This document shows, piece after piece, positions 36,744-46,900 of a stretch of DNA of 55,273 bases. Position numbers and translations under genes: made by a program. The DNA is taken from assembly GCA_947178445.1 (NCBI GenBank), contig CAMWYJ010000018.1, positions 1 through 55,273 on the forward strand, written 5' to 3'. Every line of letters begins with the position of its first letter. Within the stretch, counting starts at the first letter, position 1. The stretch is from an uncultured Clostridium sp. Its GTDB lineage: Bacteria; Bacillota; Clostridia; Lachnospirales; Lachnospiraceae. Below the pieces are notes generated by a model. That model saw nothing but the letters and a program-made list of their open reading frames with translations. It did not search any database and was not told the DNA's origin.

Positions 36744-36846
36744 GCGATGGGAAATATGGAGATGGCAAAATCCTATTTTTGATAAGCATTACATTGAAAA
36801 AGGGAGCTTTGCTTGTACTGGAAATATAAAAAAAGGAGGAGCTGTC

Positions 36847-37944
36847 ATGCGGGTTTATAAGAAATTTTTGAAGGGATTGCTGGCATGTAATATAGCATTT
36901 GTTATTATTGTAGCCGGAATGGGATACCAGAGGGAGAGGGGTACTAAGGATATAGCAGAGGCTTTGAATAATTTGAATTCGGCAAATGAGATAACAAACA
37001 AAGAGGTAGCCAGGAGAGATGTAAAAAAGGTAATTCCGGTAGGAAAGACGGTTGGAATCTATGTAAATACGAATGGTATTTTAGTGATTGATACCGGTGA
37101 GGTCACAGATATGAATGGGCAGACATGTACTCCTGCGAGGAATAAGCTGATGCCGGGTGATTATATTATAAAGCTCAACGGTGAAAAAGTGAAGTCAAAA
37201 AAACAATTGGTTAAAAATATTACGGAATGTGATGGTGATCCCCTTGTTTTTTCGGTGGAGCGAAATGGGCAGCAGACGGATGTGAGTGTGGAGCCTGTGG
37301 AGACAGATATGAATATTTATAAGGTTGGAATATGGGTAAGGGATGATTTACAGGGGCTTGGAACGATTACTTATGTGGATGGAACTAAATTTGGTGCATT
37401 GGGACATAGTATTAATGATGCAGATACCGGGGAAATGTTAGATGTATCCGGTGGGCAGCTTTATGAGGCTGATATTTTTGGTGTCGAAAGAGGAAAGGCC
37501 GGTAATCCGGGTGTTATAGAGGGAATTATTTCCTATGATACGGAAAATGTTGTTGGAAATGTCAATAAAAATAGTCTTTACGGTATTTTTGGACAAATAA
37601 CAGATGATTTTGCTGAGAGTATCTCGAATGAGGAGGCCATGGAAATCGCAGATCCGGATGAAGTGAAGAAAGGAACTGCTTATATTCAGTCTTATGTTAG
37701 TGGGGAAAAAGAAACATATGAAATTGAAATTGTAAATATTCATCACAATGAATATGGTGATGCAGAGATGGAAATTTGTGTGACGGATGAAAACTTAATA
37801 AAACAGACAGGCGGCATTATACAGGGAATGAGTGGAAGCCCTATTATACAAAATAGAAAGATTGTGGGTGCTGTAACACATGTTTTTGTAGAGAATCCTA
37901 CAAGAGGATATGGTATTTTTGTGCAGGAAATGATGGAAAAATAA
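36847..37944 (+). CDS. spoIVB: SpoIVB serine peptidase (S55 family)
   Basis: A 365-residue forespore-secreted protease that triggers pro-sigma-K processing. A membrane anchor/signal segment (about 9-26), a PDZ domain (about 95-150, with LMPGDYIIKLNGEKV) and the S55 domain with His187 in FGALGHSIND and Ser329 in GMSGSPI are seen. ATG 36847 follows AAGGAGGAG; the longer ORF from 36742 is rejected because it begins in the terminator T run. A sigma-G promoter is expected but I could not place it. It precedes spo0A, as in other endospore formers. Confidence 0.95.
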   Translation: MRVYKKFLKGLLACNIAFVIIVAGMGYQRERGTKDIAEALNNLNSANEITNKEVARRDVKKVIPVGKTVGIYVNTNGILVIDTGEVTDMNGQTCTPARNKLMPGDYIIKLNGEKVKSKKQLVKNITECDGDPLVFSVERNGQQTDVSVEPVETDMNIYKVGIWVRDDLQGLGTITYVDGTKFGALGHSINDADTGEMLDVSGGQLYEADIFGVERGKAGNPGVIEGIISYDTENVVGNVNKNSLYGIFGQITDDFAESISNEEAMEIADPDEVKKGTAYIQSYVSGEKETYEIEIVNIHHNEYGDAEMEICVTDENLIKQTGGIIQGMSGSPIIQNRKIVGAVTHVFVENPTRGYGIFVQEMMEK

Positions 37945-38280
37945 TATTTATAGTTGAAAAATTTGTGTCGTTAATATTAAAAAAATGTAATAAATTTCTA
38001 AATTTTGTCGTATTCTATAGATATAGGAGAAAGAAAAAAATAATTCTATAAAAAGTGGAAAGATAAAAAAAGTCAAGAAAACACAAGGAATTCTTAGAAA
38101 TGATTTATGAAATTGTGTGATACAACACAATTTCAGTTGGAAGATATAATCGAATGTTTGTTATATGTCAACTTATATTGATAGTTCTATTCTGATATAG
38201 TCTCAATTGGTCGAAGCCACAGTAATTATGAAGAAAGAAAATAATTTTGTGGCGAAAAAATAAAGAAAGGAAGGAATGGT
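37945..38280 (+). promoter_or_regulatory. spo0A control region: promoters, 0A-box-like sites and hairpins
   Basis: A 336-base gene-free stretch. A sigma-A-like promoter TTGTGT (37963-37968)-17-TGTAAT (37986-37991) is visible. TTGTCGTA (38005-38012) and TGGTCGAA (38208-38215) each match the 0A box TTGTCGAA at 7 of 8 bases. AAGGAATT (38085-38092) with GAAAT (38109-38113) weakly resembles a sigma-H promoter with a slightly long spacer. A perfect hairpin GAAATTGTGT (38109-38118)/ACACAATTTC (38125-38134) and a second one, CCACA (38217-38221)/TGTGG (38248-38252) with an AATTAT/ATAATT extension, lie in the leader. The two-promoter layout recalls that of known spo0A genes; assignments are inference. 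Confidence 0.5.
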
Positions 38281-39066
38281 ATGATAAAGGTAATGATAGG
38301 ACATCATGATGAGACGATGCGAAAGAAAATGGAAAACATCATACGTAAGTTGCCACAATGCCATTTGATTGGTGCTTACAAGAGAGGAGATCATTTACTG
38401 TTACATATCAAAGAAGAACTTCCGGATGTGGTCGTGTTAAACCCTGTTATGCCTATTCTTGACGGAATTGGTGTGATTGAGAAGGCACGTACAGAAATAC
38501 AGCTTGATAAAATTCGTTTTATTTTCGTTGCAAGTCCTGAGCAGATTCGAGTATTAAATGTTCTGCGGGATAGGAAAAATGTGAAATTTCTTCCATGGGA
38601 AGAGAATGAAAATACTTTAGAAAAATGTATATTAGAATCACCTAATACTACACATAATGCGGATTTACAGTTAGAGGATATGATTGTACAAAAGGGAAGC
38701 CGTAATAAGGATTTAAATGTGCTTGTTACACAGATGATTCATGAGATTGGCGTGCCGGCGCATATTAAAGGATATCTGTATCTGCGAACCGCTATTTTGA
38801 TGGCTGTGGAGAATATGGATGTGTTAAATGCAGTTACAAAGCAGCTGTATCCTGATATTGCAGAGCAGTATAACACAACAGATACGAGGGTAGAACGTGC
38901 AATCCGTCATGCAATTGAGGTGGCATGGGAACGCGGGAACATTGATATGCTTCATGAATTATTTGGTTATACCATACAGGCGGATAAAGGAAAACCAACA
39001 AATTCAGAATTTATTGCTTTGGTCGCAGATAAAATACGTTTAGAGAAGATGAGTGAGGCATCATAA
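38281..39066 (+). CDS. spo0A: Spo0A-like regulator with degenerate (pseudo-)receiver domain
   Basis: A 261-residue protein. The C-terminal domain (about 140-258) is a near-canonical Spo0A effector: [38 protein letters not shown] and [19 protein letters not shown]. The N-terminal receiver-like domain (1-115) lacks the phosphorylation set: the acidic pair is His8-His9, the phosphoacceptor is Asn54 (VVVLNPVMP), the switch Thr is Ala84 and the Lys of the KPF motif is Leu104. RBS GGAAGGAA precedes ATG 38281. It lies downstream of spoIVB, the normal spo0A position. A second Spo0A-like gene follows 24 bases later. I infer a regulator not switched by aspartyl phosphorylation. Confidence 0.88.
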   Translation: MIKVMIGHHDETMRKKMENIIRKLPQCHLIGAYKRGDHLLLHIKEELPDVVVLNPVMPILDGIGVIEKARTEIQLDKIRFIFVASPEQIRVLNVLRDRKNVKFLPWEENENTLEKCILESPNTTHNADLQLEDMIVQKGSRNKDLNVLVTQMIHEIGVPAHIKGYLYLRTAILMAVENMDVLNAVTKQLYPDIAEQYNTTDTRVERAIRHAIEVAWERGNIDMLHELFGYTIQADKGKPTNSEFIALVADKIRLEKMSEAS

Positions 39067-39090
39067 TATAATAGAGGAGAATTAGATTAA

Positions 39091-39921
39091 ATGAGAGAAA
39101 GTATGAAAATTTTTATCGCGACAGAGAGACGTCAGGAGATTTATGACGAAATATTGGGCTGTATGAAGCAGTTCGAATATATTTTACAGGAATCTACGGA
39201 GGATTATGAAGATATATGCTCCCAGATAAAAGAAATAAAGCCAGATATCGTAATTTCAGATATTTGTTTAAATGGAGGAGATGGAATATCTTTACTTCAG
39301 ATGTGTAAGTCAGAGAAGTCGATTGCAGATATGAAATTTGTATTTATTACCAATGTAAAAGCCCAGCGCATTATTGATTTAGCCTATGAGACTGGAGCAG
39401 ATTACTATTTTATGATTGGACAAGAACCACGATTTATGGGCAGGATTTTAGAACGGATTTTGGAGCTTCACTATGATGAGAAGAAACAGCAAAAGCAGCA
39501 ACAGAATCTAACAGATGAACAAAAGCAGTTTCTATTTGAGTCCACGTTAGAGAATGACGTGACAAAGATGATAAGAGAAATTGGAATTCCGGCGCATATA
39601 AAAGGGTATCAGTATATTCGGGAAGGAATCATGATGGCTGTAAAGGATCCGGATATTCTAAATTATATTACAAAATATCTATACCCAACCATTGCAAAAA
39701 AATATCATACAACGACAAGCAGTGTGGAGCGGGCAATCCGTCATGCAATCGAAGTGGCATGGAACCGTGGAAAGATGGATTCGTTAGAAGATATCTTTGG
39801 ATATAATGTAAGCTGCGGAAAGGGAAAGCCAACAAATTCTGAATTTATTGCACTGATTGCAGATAAATTCCGTCTGGAATATCGTGTAAAAGGTTATATG
39901 TCAAATCAATTTACCGCATAG
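39091..39921 (+). CDS. Second, tandem Spo0A-like regulator with partial receiver
   Basis: A 276-residue paralogue of the preceding gene. The effector domain (about 150-265) is again strongly Spo0A-like: [37 protein letters not shown] and [19 protein letters not shown]. The receiver keeps Asp57 ([13 protein letters not shown]) and Thr87 but has only Glu12 in the acidic pocket (ATERRQ) and Ile109 where Lys is expected (YYFMIGQE). A Gln/Lys-rich linker (about 120-145) joins the domains. GAGGAG at 39074-39079 precedes ATG 39091. The 24-base spacing and lack of a terminator indicate co-transcription with the first copy. A role as partner, antagonist or alternative activator is open. Confidence 0.85.
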   Translation: MRESMKIFIATERRQEIYDEILGCMKQFEYILQESTEDYEDICSQIKEIKPDIVISDICLNGGDGISLLQMCKSEKSIADMKFVFITNVKAQRIIDLAYETGADYYFMIGQEPRFMGRILERILELHYDEKKQQKQQQNLTDEQKQFLFESTLENDVTKMIREIGIPAHIKGYQYIREGIMMAVKDPDILNYITKYLYPTIAKKYHTTTSSVERAIRHAIEVAWNRGKMDSLEDIFGYNVSCGKGKPTNSEFIALIADKFRLEYRVKGYMSNQFTA

Positions 39922-39962
39922 CTGCAATGATTGCGAATATGCAAATTTAATGCAACAGTATC

Positions 39963-39991
39963 TTTCTTAAATTTATGCTTTGTGCTATAAT
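39963..39991 (+). promoter_or_regulatory. Promoter of glgA (extended -10)
   Basis: TTTCTT (39963-39968), 17-base spacer, TATAAT (39986-39991) preceded by TGC, i.e. an extended -10. A short TAGAC/GTCTA hairpin follows at 39991-40004. Confidence 0.6.
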
Positions 39992-40027
39992 AGACAAAAG
40001 TCTATTTTAAAGAGAGGTATTAGCATT

Positions 40028-41458
40028 ATGAAGAAAATTGTATATGTTGCTTCAGAGTGTGTTCCGTTTATTAAAACCGGGGGATTAGCGGATGTAGTGG
40101 GAACACTTCCAAAGATATTTGACAAGAAAAAATATGATGTACGTATTATCATCCCAAATTATATGTGTATTCCTTCAAAATACAAAGAAAAAATGCGTTT
40201 TATTTCTAATTTTCAAATGGATATCGGAAACCGTTCGGAATATGTAGGGATTATGTATATGGAATATGAGGGTGTTCCGGTCTATTTCATTGATAATGAA
40301 TATTACTTTTCCGGATGTACACCTTATACGGAGGACCGGTGGGATATTGAGCGGTTTTCATATTTTTCAAAGGCAGCGCTTTCCATTTTGCCGGTAATTG
40401 GTTTTAAACCGGATATTGTACATTGCCATGACTGGCAGGCGGGTATGGTTCCTGTTTATCTTAAGACCTTATTTGCAGGAAATCCATTCTTTTGTGGAAT
40501 GCATTCTATTATGACGATTCATAATCTTCGATTTAAGGGAAGATGGGATGTGGAGCATTTAAAGTATTGTACAGGACTGCCGGATTATCTGTTTACGCCG
40601 GATAAGTTGGAATTTCATAAGGATGCCTCCATGCTGAAAGGAGGGCTTGTATATGCGGATACCATTACAACGGTAAGTAACACCTATGCATATGAGATTC
40701 AGACACCATATTATGGTGAAGAATTAGATGGTCTGTTACAGGCAAGGAACCAGTCATTAGTCGGAATTGTAAATGGTATTGATTATGATGAGTATAATCC
40801 GGAAACAGACAAGAATCTTGCTAAGCCATATAATATAAAGAACTTCAAGAAAAATAAAGCGATGAATAAAACTGCGCTTCAAAAGGAGCTTGGATTGCCA
40901 GTCGATAAAAACCAGTTTGTGCTTGGAATCATTTCCCGCTTGACAGATCAGAAGGGACTTGATCTTGTGGATGCTGTTATGAATGATATCTGTCAGGACG
41001 GTGTACAGTTTGTGATTTTGGGAACTGGTGATCCTAGATATGAGGACATGTTCCGTTATTATCAGGGAATACATCCGGCTAAAGTCAGTGCCAATATTTA
41101 TTTTTCAGATGCTTTGTCTCACAAAATGTATGGCGGCTGCGATGCTATTTTGGTTCCGTCAAGATTTGAACCATGCGGACTCACCCAGCTTATGGCACTT
41201 AGATACGGCTCACTGCCAATCGTCAGGGAAACAGGGGGACTGAAAGATACAGTAATTCCATATAATGAATACGAACAGACTGGTACGGGATTCTCGTTTG
41301 CGAATTATAATGCACAGGAACTGCTTCAAACGATTAATTATGCAAAAGAAGTATTTTATAACCAGAAGAAGAATTGGGAGGCAATGCAGGAAAGGGCCAT
41401 GAACCAGAATTATTCATGGGCAGATTCCGCAAAGAAGTATGAAGAGCTATATCAATAA
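40028..41458 (+). CDS. glgA: Glycogen synthase (ADP-glucose type)
   Basis: A 476-residue GT5 glycosyltransferase that elongates alpha-1,4-glucan from ADP-glucose. The N-terminal KTGGLADVVGTLP (16-28) binds ADP-glucose, and the C-terminal SRFEPCGLTQL and RETGGLKDTV motifs are catalytic/donor-binding. ATG 40028 matches the family start MKKIVYVASE; the longer ORF from 39980 starts within the promoter. No other glycogen genes are next to it. The link to sporulation neighbours is positional only. Confidence 0.94.
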   Translation: MKKIVYVASECVPFIKTGGLADVVGTLPKIFDKKKYDVRIIIPNYMCIPSKYKEKMRFISNFQMDIGNRSEYVGIMYMEYEGVPVYFIDNEYYFSGCTPYTEDRWDIERFSYFSKAALSILPVIGFKPDIVHCHDWQAGMVPVYLKTLFAGNPFFCGMHSIMTIHNLRFKGRWDVEHLKYCTGLPDYLFTPDKLEFHKDASMLKGGLVYADTITTVSNTYAYEIQTPYYGEELDGLLQARNQSLVGIVNGIDYDEYNPETDKNLAKPYNIKNFKKNKAMNKTALQKELGLPVDKNQFVLGIISRLTDQKGLDLVDAVMNDICQDGVQFVILGTGDPRYEDMFRYYQGIHPAKVSANIYFSDALSHKMYGGCDAILVPSRFEPCGLTQLMALRYGSLPIVRETGGLKDTVIPYNEYEQTGTGFSFANYNAQELLQTINYAKEVFYNQKKNWEAMQERAMNQNYSWADSAKKYEELYQ

Positions 41459-41487
41459 CAAAAGTGATATTGCCAGTATTATTTAAG

Positions 41488-41540
41488 AAAAAAGCCAGCT
41501 ATTGATGCCTGCAGGTATTGATTGCTGGCTTTTCTCTTTG
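41488..41540 (+). terminator. Terminator of glgA
   Basis: AAAAGCCAGC (41490-41499) pairs with GCTGGCTTTT (41524-41533) across a 24-base loop; T-rich on both flanks, so it could work in either direction. Confidence 0.8.
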
Positions 41541-41583
41541 ATAATATTACAGCATAACATTCACAATTTATCAGATAAAAATC

Positions 41584-41612
41584 TTGTAATTGCAGAATAA
41601 TTCCATTATGAT
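41584..41612 (+). promoter_or_regulatory. Promoter of rqcH
   Basis: TTGTAA (41584-41589), 17-base spacer, TATGAT (41607-41612), 24 bases before the start codon, which implies a very short leader. Confidence 0.5.
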
Positions 41613-41635
41613 AGGAGGAAGAAGGAGAGAAGAAA

Positions 41636-43381
41636 ATGGCATTTGATGGAATTGTAATAGCGAACATTGTAAAGGATATGAAAGACTGTCTTTTAGGAGG
41701 ACGTATCTATAAAATATATCAGCCAGAGTCGGATGAGCTAAATATGGTCATTAAGAACAATGGGGCGACATACCGGCTCATGTTAAATGTGAGTGCAACC
41801 CTGCCTTTAGCTTATTTTTTAAACGAGAACAAGGCAAATCCGCAGACAGCACCGAATTTCTGTATGCTTTTAAGAAAACATATAGGGAATGGGCGGATTA
41901 TAGCAGTTAATCAGCCGGCATTTGAGCGAATCATCGAGATCGAGATTGAACATTTAGATGAAATGGGAGATGTTTGCCGAAAAAGGCTTATTACAGAGCT
42001 TATGGGCAAGCATAGCAATATTATTTTTGTGGATGACAATAATCGGATCATTGATTCCATAAAAAGAATTGGTGCACAGGTGAGTTCGGTAAGAGAGGTG
42101 CTTCCGGGACGTGATTACGAGATGCCGCCAAATGATAAACAAAGTCCGTTTGATGTCACCAGAGATATTTTTATGTCGGATATTTTAGGAAAGTCTATGA
42201 GCATTGAAAAAGCAATTTATAGCTCTATTACAGGTTTTTCCAGGCAGACGGCAGGAGAACTTTGTTTTGAAGCAGGCATAGATGGCAGTTTTAGTACCGA
42301 AAGCCTGGCAGATGTGAACAAAGAAGCCTTGTATCAGGTATTTTTAAAACTGGTAAGCCGGTTGAGGAATGGAGTGTTTTGTCCGGTTATTGTTTATGAC
42401 CATGATGAGCCGGTGGCATTTAGTGCAGTTCCTTTGCATATGTATGGGGATTTAAGGACTGAGGAGTTTGATGATATTTCTGCGCTGCTGCAGGCATTTT
42501 ATGCCAGGAAGGACACATTTTCCAGAATGAGGCAGAAATCCACAGATTTGAGAAGGGTATTAAACTCTGCAATTGAGAGAACTTCAAAAAAATATGACAT
42601 CCAGCGGAAACAGTTAAAGGATACAGAAAAGCGGGATAAATACAAACTGTATGGAGAATTGCTGCAAACCTACGGATACACAGCAAAGCCCGGAGATACG
42701 AGCATCACGGTGATGAATTATTATACGAATGAGGAGCTTACGATTCCTCTTGATAAAACGCTTACCGCTTTAGAGAATTCCAATAAATACTTTAACAAAT
42801 ATAATAAACTAAAGCGCACTTATGAAGCGTCTCTTAAGCTTGTTAAGGAGAGCAAGGCATCACTCGACCAACTGCTTTCCTTGCAGAACAGTTTTGAAAT
42901 TGCAGCAACAGAAGGGGATTTGGCAGAGATTAAAGAAGAAATGATCTTAGCGGGTCTTTTAAAGGCAAAGCCTGCAAGGAAAGGTGCCGGGAAACCGGAA
43001 AAGAGTAAACCGCTCCATTATGTATCCTCAGATGGTTTCCATATGTATGTAGGAAAGAATAACTTGCAAAATGACAGGCTGACCTTTAAGACGGCAGGTC
43101 CTAAGGATCTCTGGTTTCATGCAAAGGAAATGCCGGGTTCTCATGTAATCGTGAAATTAGAGGGCGCAGAGGATGTGCCGGATGTGACCTATGAAGAGGC
43201 GGCAAGGCTTGCTGCATTTTATTCTTCCGGCAAAACAAGTCCGAAGGTGGAAATTGATTATACAAGAAGGGGGAACCTCAAAAAACCACGGGAGAGCAAT
43301 CCAGGCTATGTCATTTATCATACGAATTATTCTATGGTGGCATTGCCGGATATCAAGGGAATTGAGGAGGCAGAAGATTAA
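41636..43381 (+). CDS. rqcH: Ribosome quality control protein RqcH (NFACT/Rqc2 family)
   Basis: A 581-residue NFACT protein that adds C-terminal Ala tails to nascent chains on obstructed large subunits. The NFACT-N domain starts MAFDGIVIANIVKDM with GGRIYKIYQPESDE (about 21-34). A coiled-coil region spans about 285-440. The C-terminal NFACT-R domain has SDGFHMYVGKNN and DLWFHAKEMPGSHV. Older annotations call it fibronectin-binding protein A. Two Shine-Dalgarno-like stretches (GGAGG, GGAGA) precede the start. Confidence 0.95.
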   Translation: MAFDGIVIANIVKDMKDCLLGGRIYKIYQPESDELNMVIKNNGATYRLMLNVSATLPLAYFLNENKANPQTAPNFCMLLRKHIGNGRIIAVNQPAFERIIEIEIEHLDEMGDVCRKRLITELMGKHSNIIFVDDNNRIIDSIKRIGAQVSSVREVLPGRDYEMPPNDKQSPFDVTRDIFMSDILGKSMSIEKAIYSSITGFSRQTAGELCFEAGIDGSFSTESLADVNKEALYQVFLKLVSRLRNGVFCPVIVYDHDEPVAFSAVPLHMYGDLRTEEFDDISALLQAFYARKDTFSRMRQKSTDLRRVLNSAIERTSKKYDIQRKQLKDTEKRDKYKLYGELLQTYGYTAKPGDTSITVMNYYTNEELTIPLDKTLTALENSNKYFNKYNKLKRTYEASLKLVKESKASLDQLLSLQNSFEIAATEGDLAEIKEEMILAGLLKAKPARKGAGKPEKSKPLHYVSSDGFHMYVGKNNLQNDRLTFKTAGPKDLWFHAKEMPGSHVIVKLEGAEDVPDVTYEEAARLAAFYSSGKTSPKVEIDYTRRGNLKKPRESNPGYVIYHTNYSMVALPDIKGIEEAED

Positions 43382-43390
43382 AAATAGTGG

Positions 43391-43419
43391 TTTACAAGTG
43401 GAATGAATTGTGTTAATAT
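43391..43419 (+). promoter_or_regulatory. Promoter of rpsO
   Basis: TTTACA (43391-43396), 17-base spacer, TAATAT (43414-43419), beginning 10 bases after the rqcH stop. Transcription would start near 43426. Confidence 0.65.
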
Positions 43420-43423
43420 ACGT

Positions 43424-43500
43424 GAGTACGTCAACCGTCACTCTGATTAAGGACACTCCGACCTTGCTCTGGGTGGCTGGCATTTATAATTATAATAAGG
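43424..43500 (+). promoter_or_regulatory. rpsO leader, candidate S15 autoregulatory RNA
   Basis: The leader can form a hairpin GAGTACG (43424-43430)/CGT-C-ACTC (43436-43443) and AAGG (43449-43452)/CCTT (43462-43465). GTCACTC (43437-43443) is fully complementary, with G-U pairs, to GGGTGGC (43471-43477), an alternative or pseudoknot pairing. S15 binds its own mRNA leader in several bacteria; the match to known classes cannot be judged here. Confidence 0.4.
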
Positions 43501-43511
43501 AGGATACGATT

Positions 43512-43778
43512 ATGGTATCAGCACAGCAGAAGAAAGAGATTATTGAAAAGTATGGCCGTGGCGCAAACGACACTGGTTCTCCAGAGGTCCAGATTGCATT
43601 ACTTACAGCAAGAATCAATGATTTGCAGGGTCATTTCAAAGATCATCCAAAGGATCATCACTCAAAACGTGGACTTCTTAAGTTAGTCGGACAAAGAAGA
43701 AATATGTTAGCTTACTTAAAGAAAGTTGATATTGAGCGTTACAGGGCTTTGATTGAAAGCTTAGGCTTGAGAAAATAA
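43512..43778 (+). CDS. rpsO: 30S ribosomal protein S15
   Basis: An 88-residue, normal-length S15 with [17 protein letters not shown] and [17 protein letters not shown], the 16S rRNA-contacting helices. ATG 43512 follows AAGGAGGAT; the ORF start at 43410 would lie at the promoter and is rejected. It primarily binds 16S rRNA helix 22/20 region. A 17-base terminator stem follows. In most bacteria pnp comes next; here an 8.3-kb adhesin gene separates them. Confidence 0.97.
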   Translation: MVSAQQKKEIIEKYGRGANDTGSPEVQIALLTARINDLQGHFKDHPKDHHSKRGLLKLVGQRRNMLAYLKKVDIERYRALIESLGLRK

Positions 43779-43786
43779 TTTTCAAA

Positions 43787-43830
43787 AAAACCCACCAGAT
43801 ATTGGATTGAATATCTGGTGGGTTTTGTCT
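43787..43830 (+). terminator. Terminator of rpsO
   Basis: A perfect 17-base stem, AAAACCCACCAGATATT (43787-43803) with AATATCTGGTGGGTTTT (43810-43826), then GTCTTT. Confidence 0.93.
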
Positions 43831-43839
43831 TTAAAGTAC

Positions 43840-43868
43840 TTGCATTCCAATAGAAAAAAGTATATAAT
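43840..43868 (+). promoter_or_regulatory. Promoter of the giant adhesin gene
   Basis: TTGCAT (43840-43845), 17-base spacer and perfect TATAAT (43863-43868). The leader of about 86 bases shows no distinct structure. Confidence 0.75.
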
Positions 43869-43961
43869 AAAAAATATTATGTAAAGTAGATAAAATGGGT
43901 AAAGTGAAATTAGTTACAGATACATAGATGACGGGAAAATTTTTTATTGGAGGTATTGAAA

Positions 43962-46900
43962 ATGGGGAATTTCGGAAAAAACAAATGGATGGCAATTGGC
44001 TTAATTGTTGTAATGCTTTTTACTTTGATGCCGGTAAACTACAATATTGGAATGGGAAACTTTGGAGTTGAGGACAATAAGACAACAGAACAGACAGAGA
44101 CTTCAGAAGAAAATAATATAGGGGAACAGATAGAATCGGAAGACAAGGAGGAACAGGTTTCCTCTGTGGAGCAAGAAGAATCTGGTCTTGTAAGTACTGA
44201 AACTTTGACTGGCAGTACCGAGGCAGCATCTACGGAAATATCAGAGGGAACTGTAACAGAAGATGTTACAACAGAAAGCAATAATAAAACGCTTACAGAT
44301 AGTGGAATTTCTGAGGAAGACGGTGCTTTGAAAGAGCCTGAAAGTACGGAAAAAGCAACCGTACTGGTTGAAGAGGAGGAAATGGATACCAAATTGGCAA
44401 ACGGAACAGAAAATCTGTTTGTTGGAACCACTATTGATTTGTATAATCTTGTTTTAGAGGCATCTTACAAAGATGAGAATGGTAAAACAGTTGTAAAGAA
44501 TATGACGACAACGGATCAGTTAGAGCTTCCAAAGGATGCGAAGATTGATATGACCTTCCAGTTTGTCATCGGGGATGGCGCCAAGGTGGATTGTAACAAG
44601 GAGTATATCTATCAGATTCCTCCTGAAGTTCGTGTTGATGTAAACGCCACACATGAGTTAAAGGATACTTCTGGAAAGTCTATCGGTAATGTTAAGATTT
44701 CCAGTGATGGAACAATGGCATTTATATTTTATGAAGATGTGATTAAAGACCAGGTATCTGTTCCATTTTATGTACAGTTTGCAGGTGGTTTTTCTTCTTC
44801 AGTACAGAATGATTTAGGGGACCAGGCTCTTCGTTTTCCGACGGCTTCCGGTGAATTTACATATAAGGTTGACGTGACGGATACAGGGGAGAATACGGAG
44901 CTGGAAGAACCTGGTGAAGTGAGAACATACAAAAATGGAAATAAAGTATATAAAGACGGAAAGCCTTATATTGAATGGGTTGTGGAAATTGATAAAAATG
45001 GACGGGATAAGCTGACGGCTGAGGTTGTAGACAATCTGCCTGCCGGACTTACCTTTGTGGAAGGTCAGACGATTACCCTGCAGGACGAGAGGTATGGATC
45101 AAGTGGGTCAGTTAAAGTATCAAGTGTTTCCGGTCAGAAGGTGACCTTTGAGATAAAAGATTCTGATCCAAATTACCGGACAAAATTCAGTTTTTTAACC
45201 TCCTATGATGATTCGATTTTTTCATCATTAGGTTCCATCCAAAACTGGAGTGCTGCCACCGTTGATAATACAGTAGCAGTCAATCCGGAAGGAGAGCCAA
45301 CCGGTTCAGAGGGAAAGGGTTCTGCATATGTCACACCGAAGGTATTGGAAAAGAGTGTGGTAAGTAGTGAAAGAACGGACGCAGACGGCAATAAGCTGAT
45401 TGAATGGAAGGTTGTCATTAACCGGGATGGCATGGATATTGAAAATTCAACGTATACAGATTTATTAAGTGATGGCTTATCATTGGTAGGTGGAATAGGT
45501 GGTGTGAAGGTAGATCCTTCCGGTGCAGGTAGTGTATCAGCAACAGGAGATGGTTTTACATTTCAGCCATCTGCATCCGCCAATCATAAGACAATTACGC
45601 TTACATATACTACTTCAGTTGCAGACTCCACGGTTGACAGTGTGAACCGGGGAAACTTAACAGGCGGTGATAACCATTATAATATATCTGTGAGCAGTAC
45701 GGTACCTGGTGAAGTTTTGCTGAGTAAACGGGCTGTTTCCTATAATTCCGTTACTAATCTTTTTACATGGGAGATTGTGGTAAATGAAAACGGACTTGAA
45801 TTAAAGAATGCAGTGTTAGAAGAAATTTTTTCTGAAAATGCCGGGGATTATACTGCGGGAATGGAGCTTGTCAGTGTATCTGTCCGGGATGAAGGAAATA
45901 ATGCAGGGGAAGATGTAACGAACAAACTGAATGGCAATCGGCTTACGTTAGGTGATATTGAAACAAAAAAAATCGTAACAGTTGTAACCAAATTAAAAAA
46001 TGATCAAAATACTCCATATGTTGATGGACGTTGGTATGGGGCGACTAATACTGCGAAATTGACATATGGTGATGGCAAGGAAGTTTCAAAGAGTGCTTCA
46101 TATAATTTTCAATATTCAAAACCAAATCTAATGGATAAGGATGGCAGGACAACCGAAAAAGGAACCATCCAATGGTATTTGATTATCTATCAGCCTCAGT
46201 TACGACAGGAAAAGATTGAGATTTCGGATGTATTGCCTGCTGGTACAGAATTGGTGGATGGAAGTGTGAAACTATTAGACCGTTGGAATGATTATACGAT
46301 TCAGGAGTTTTCCGGTTCTAATTATCAGTATGACAAAACAGCTAATACACTGAGCCTCACTTTGACAGAGGGCTTAATTGGTAATTACATGCAGAAGGAA
46401 TTTCGGATTGCATATGAAACCAGACCTACGGATTATCGTAATTTAAGTGCAAATAATTCCTACACCAATCATGCAGAAATAACTACAACTTATGAAGGTA
46501 ATGTGCAGGTTACGGATAAAGAGGAGAAAACGGTGACCGGTGATGTAGGTGGAACACTTGGAAAGGAATATGCATATCAGAGCGGAAAAAATTATGTGGA
46601 CTGGTCTGTGAAGATCAATGAGGGCCATTATGATATGTCAGATATTGAAAATCCGGTTATCCGGGATAAGCTCGAGGATTATTTTGACTTTGTGTCGGAT
46701 GACACATACCAGTGCCGATTGTACCGAACCACAAAGAATGGAGTAAGAAGTGAAGTTCCGGCTAGTCAGTACACAGTAGTTGTAATCAATGGAAATATTA
46801 CAGTGAAACTGCCGAACATTGGAACAGATACACTGGAATTTGCATTCCGCACAAAATTTAACATTTCTGCCGAAAGAATCGAAAGTGAAGGAATCAAGGT

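Noticed and set aside
43410-43511. Upstream start of rpsO giving a 122-residue protein
   Set aside because: It would begin at the promoter -10 box and includes the AAGGAGG site that serves ATG 43512.
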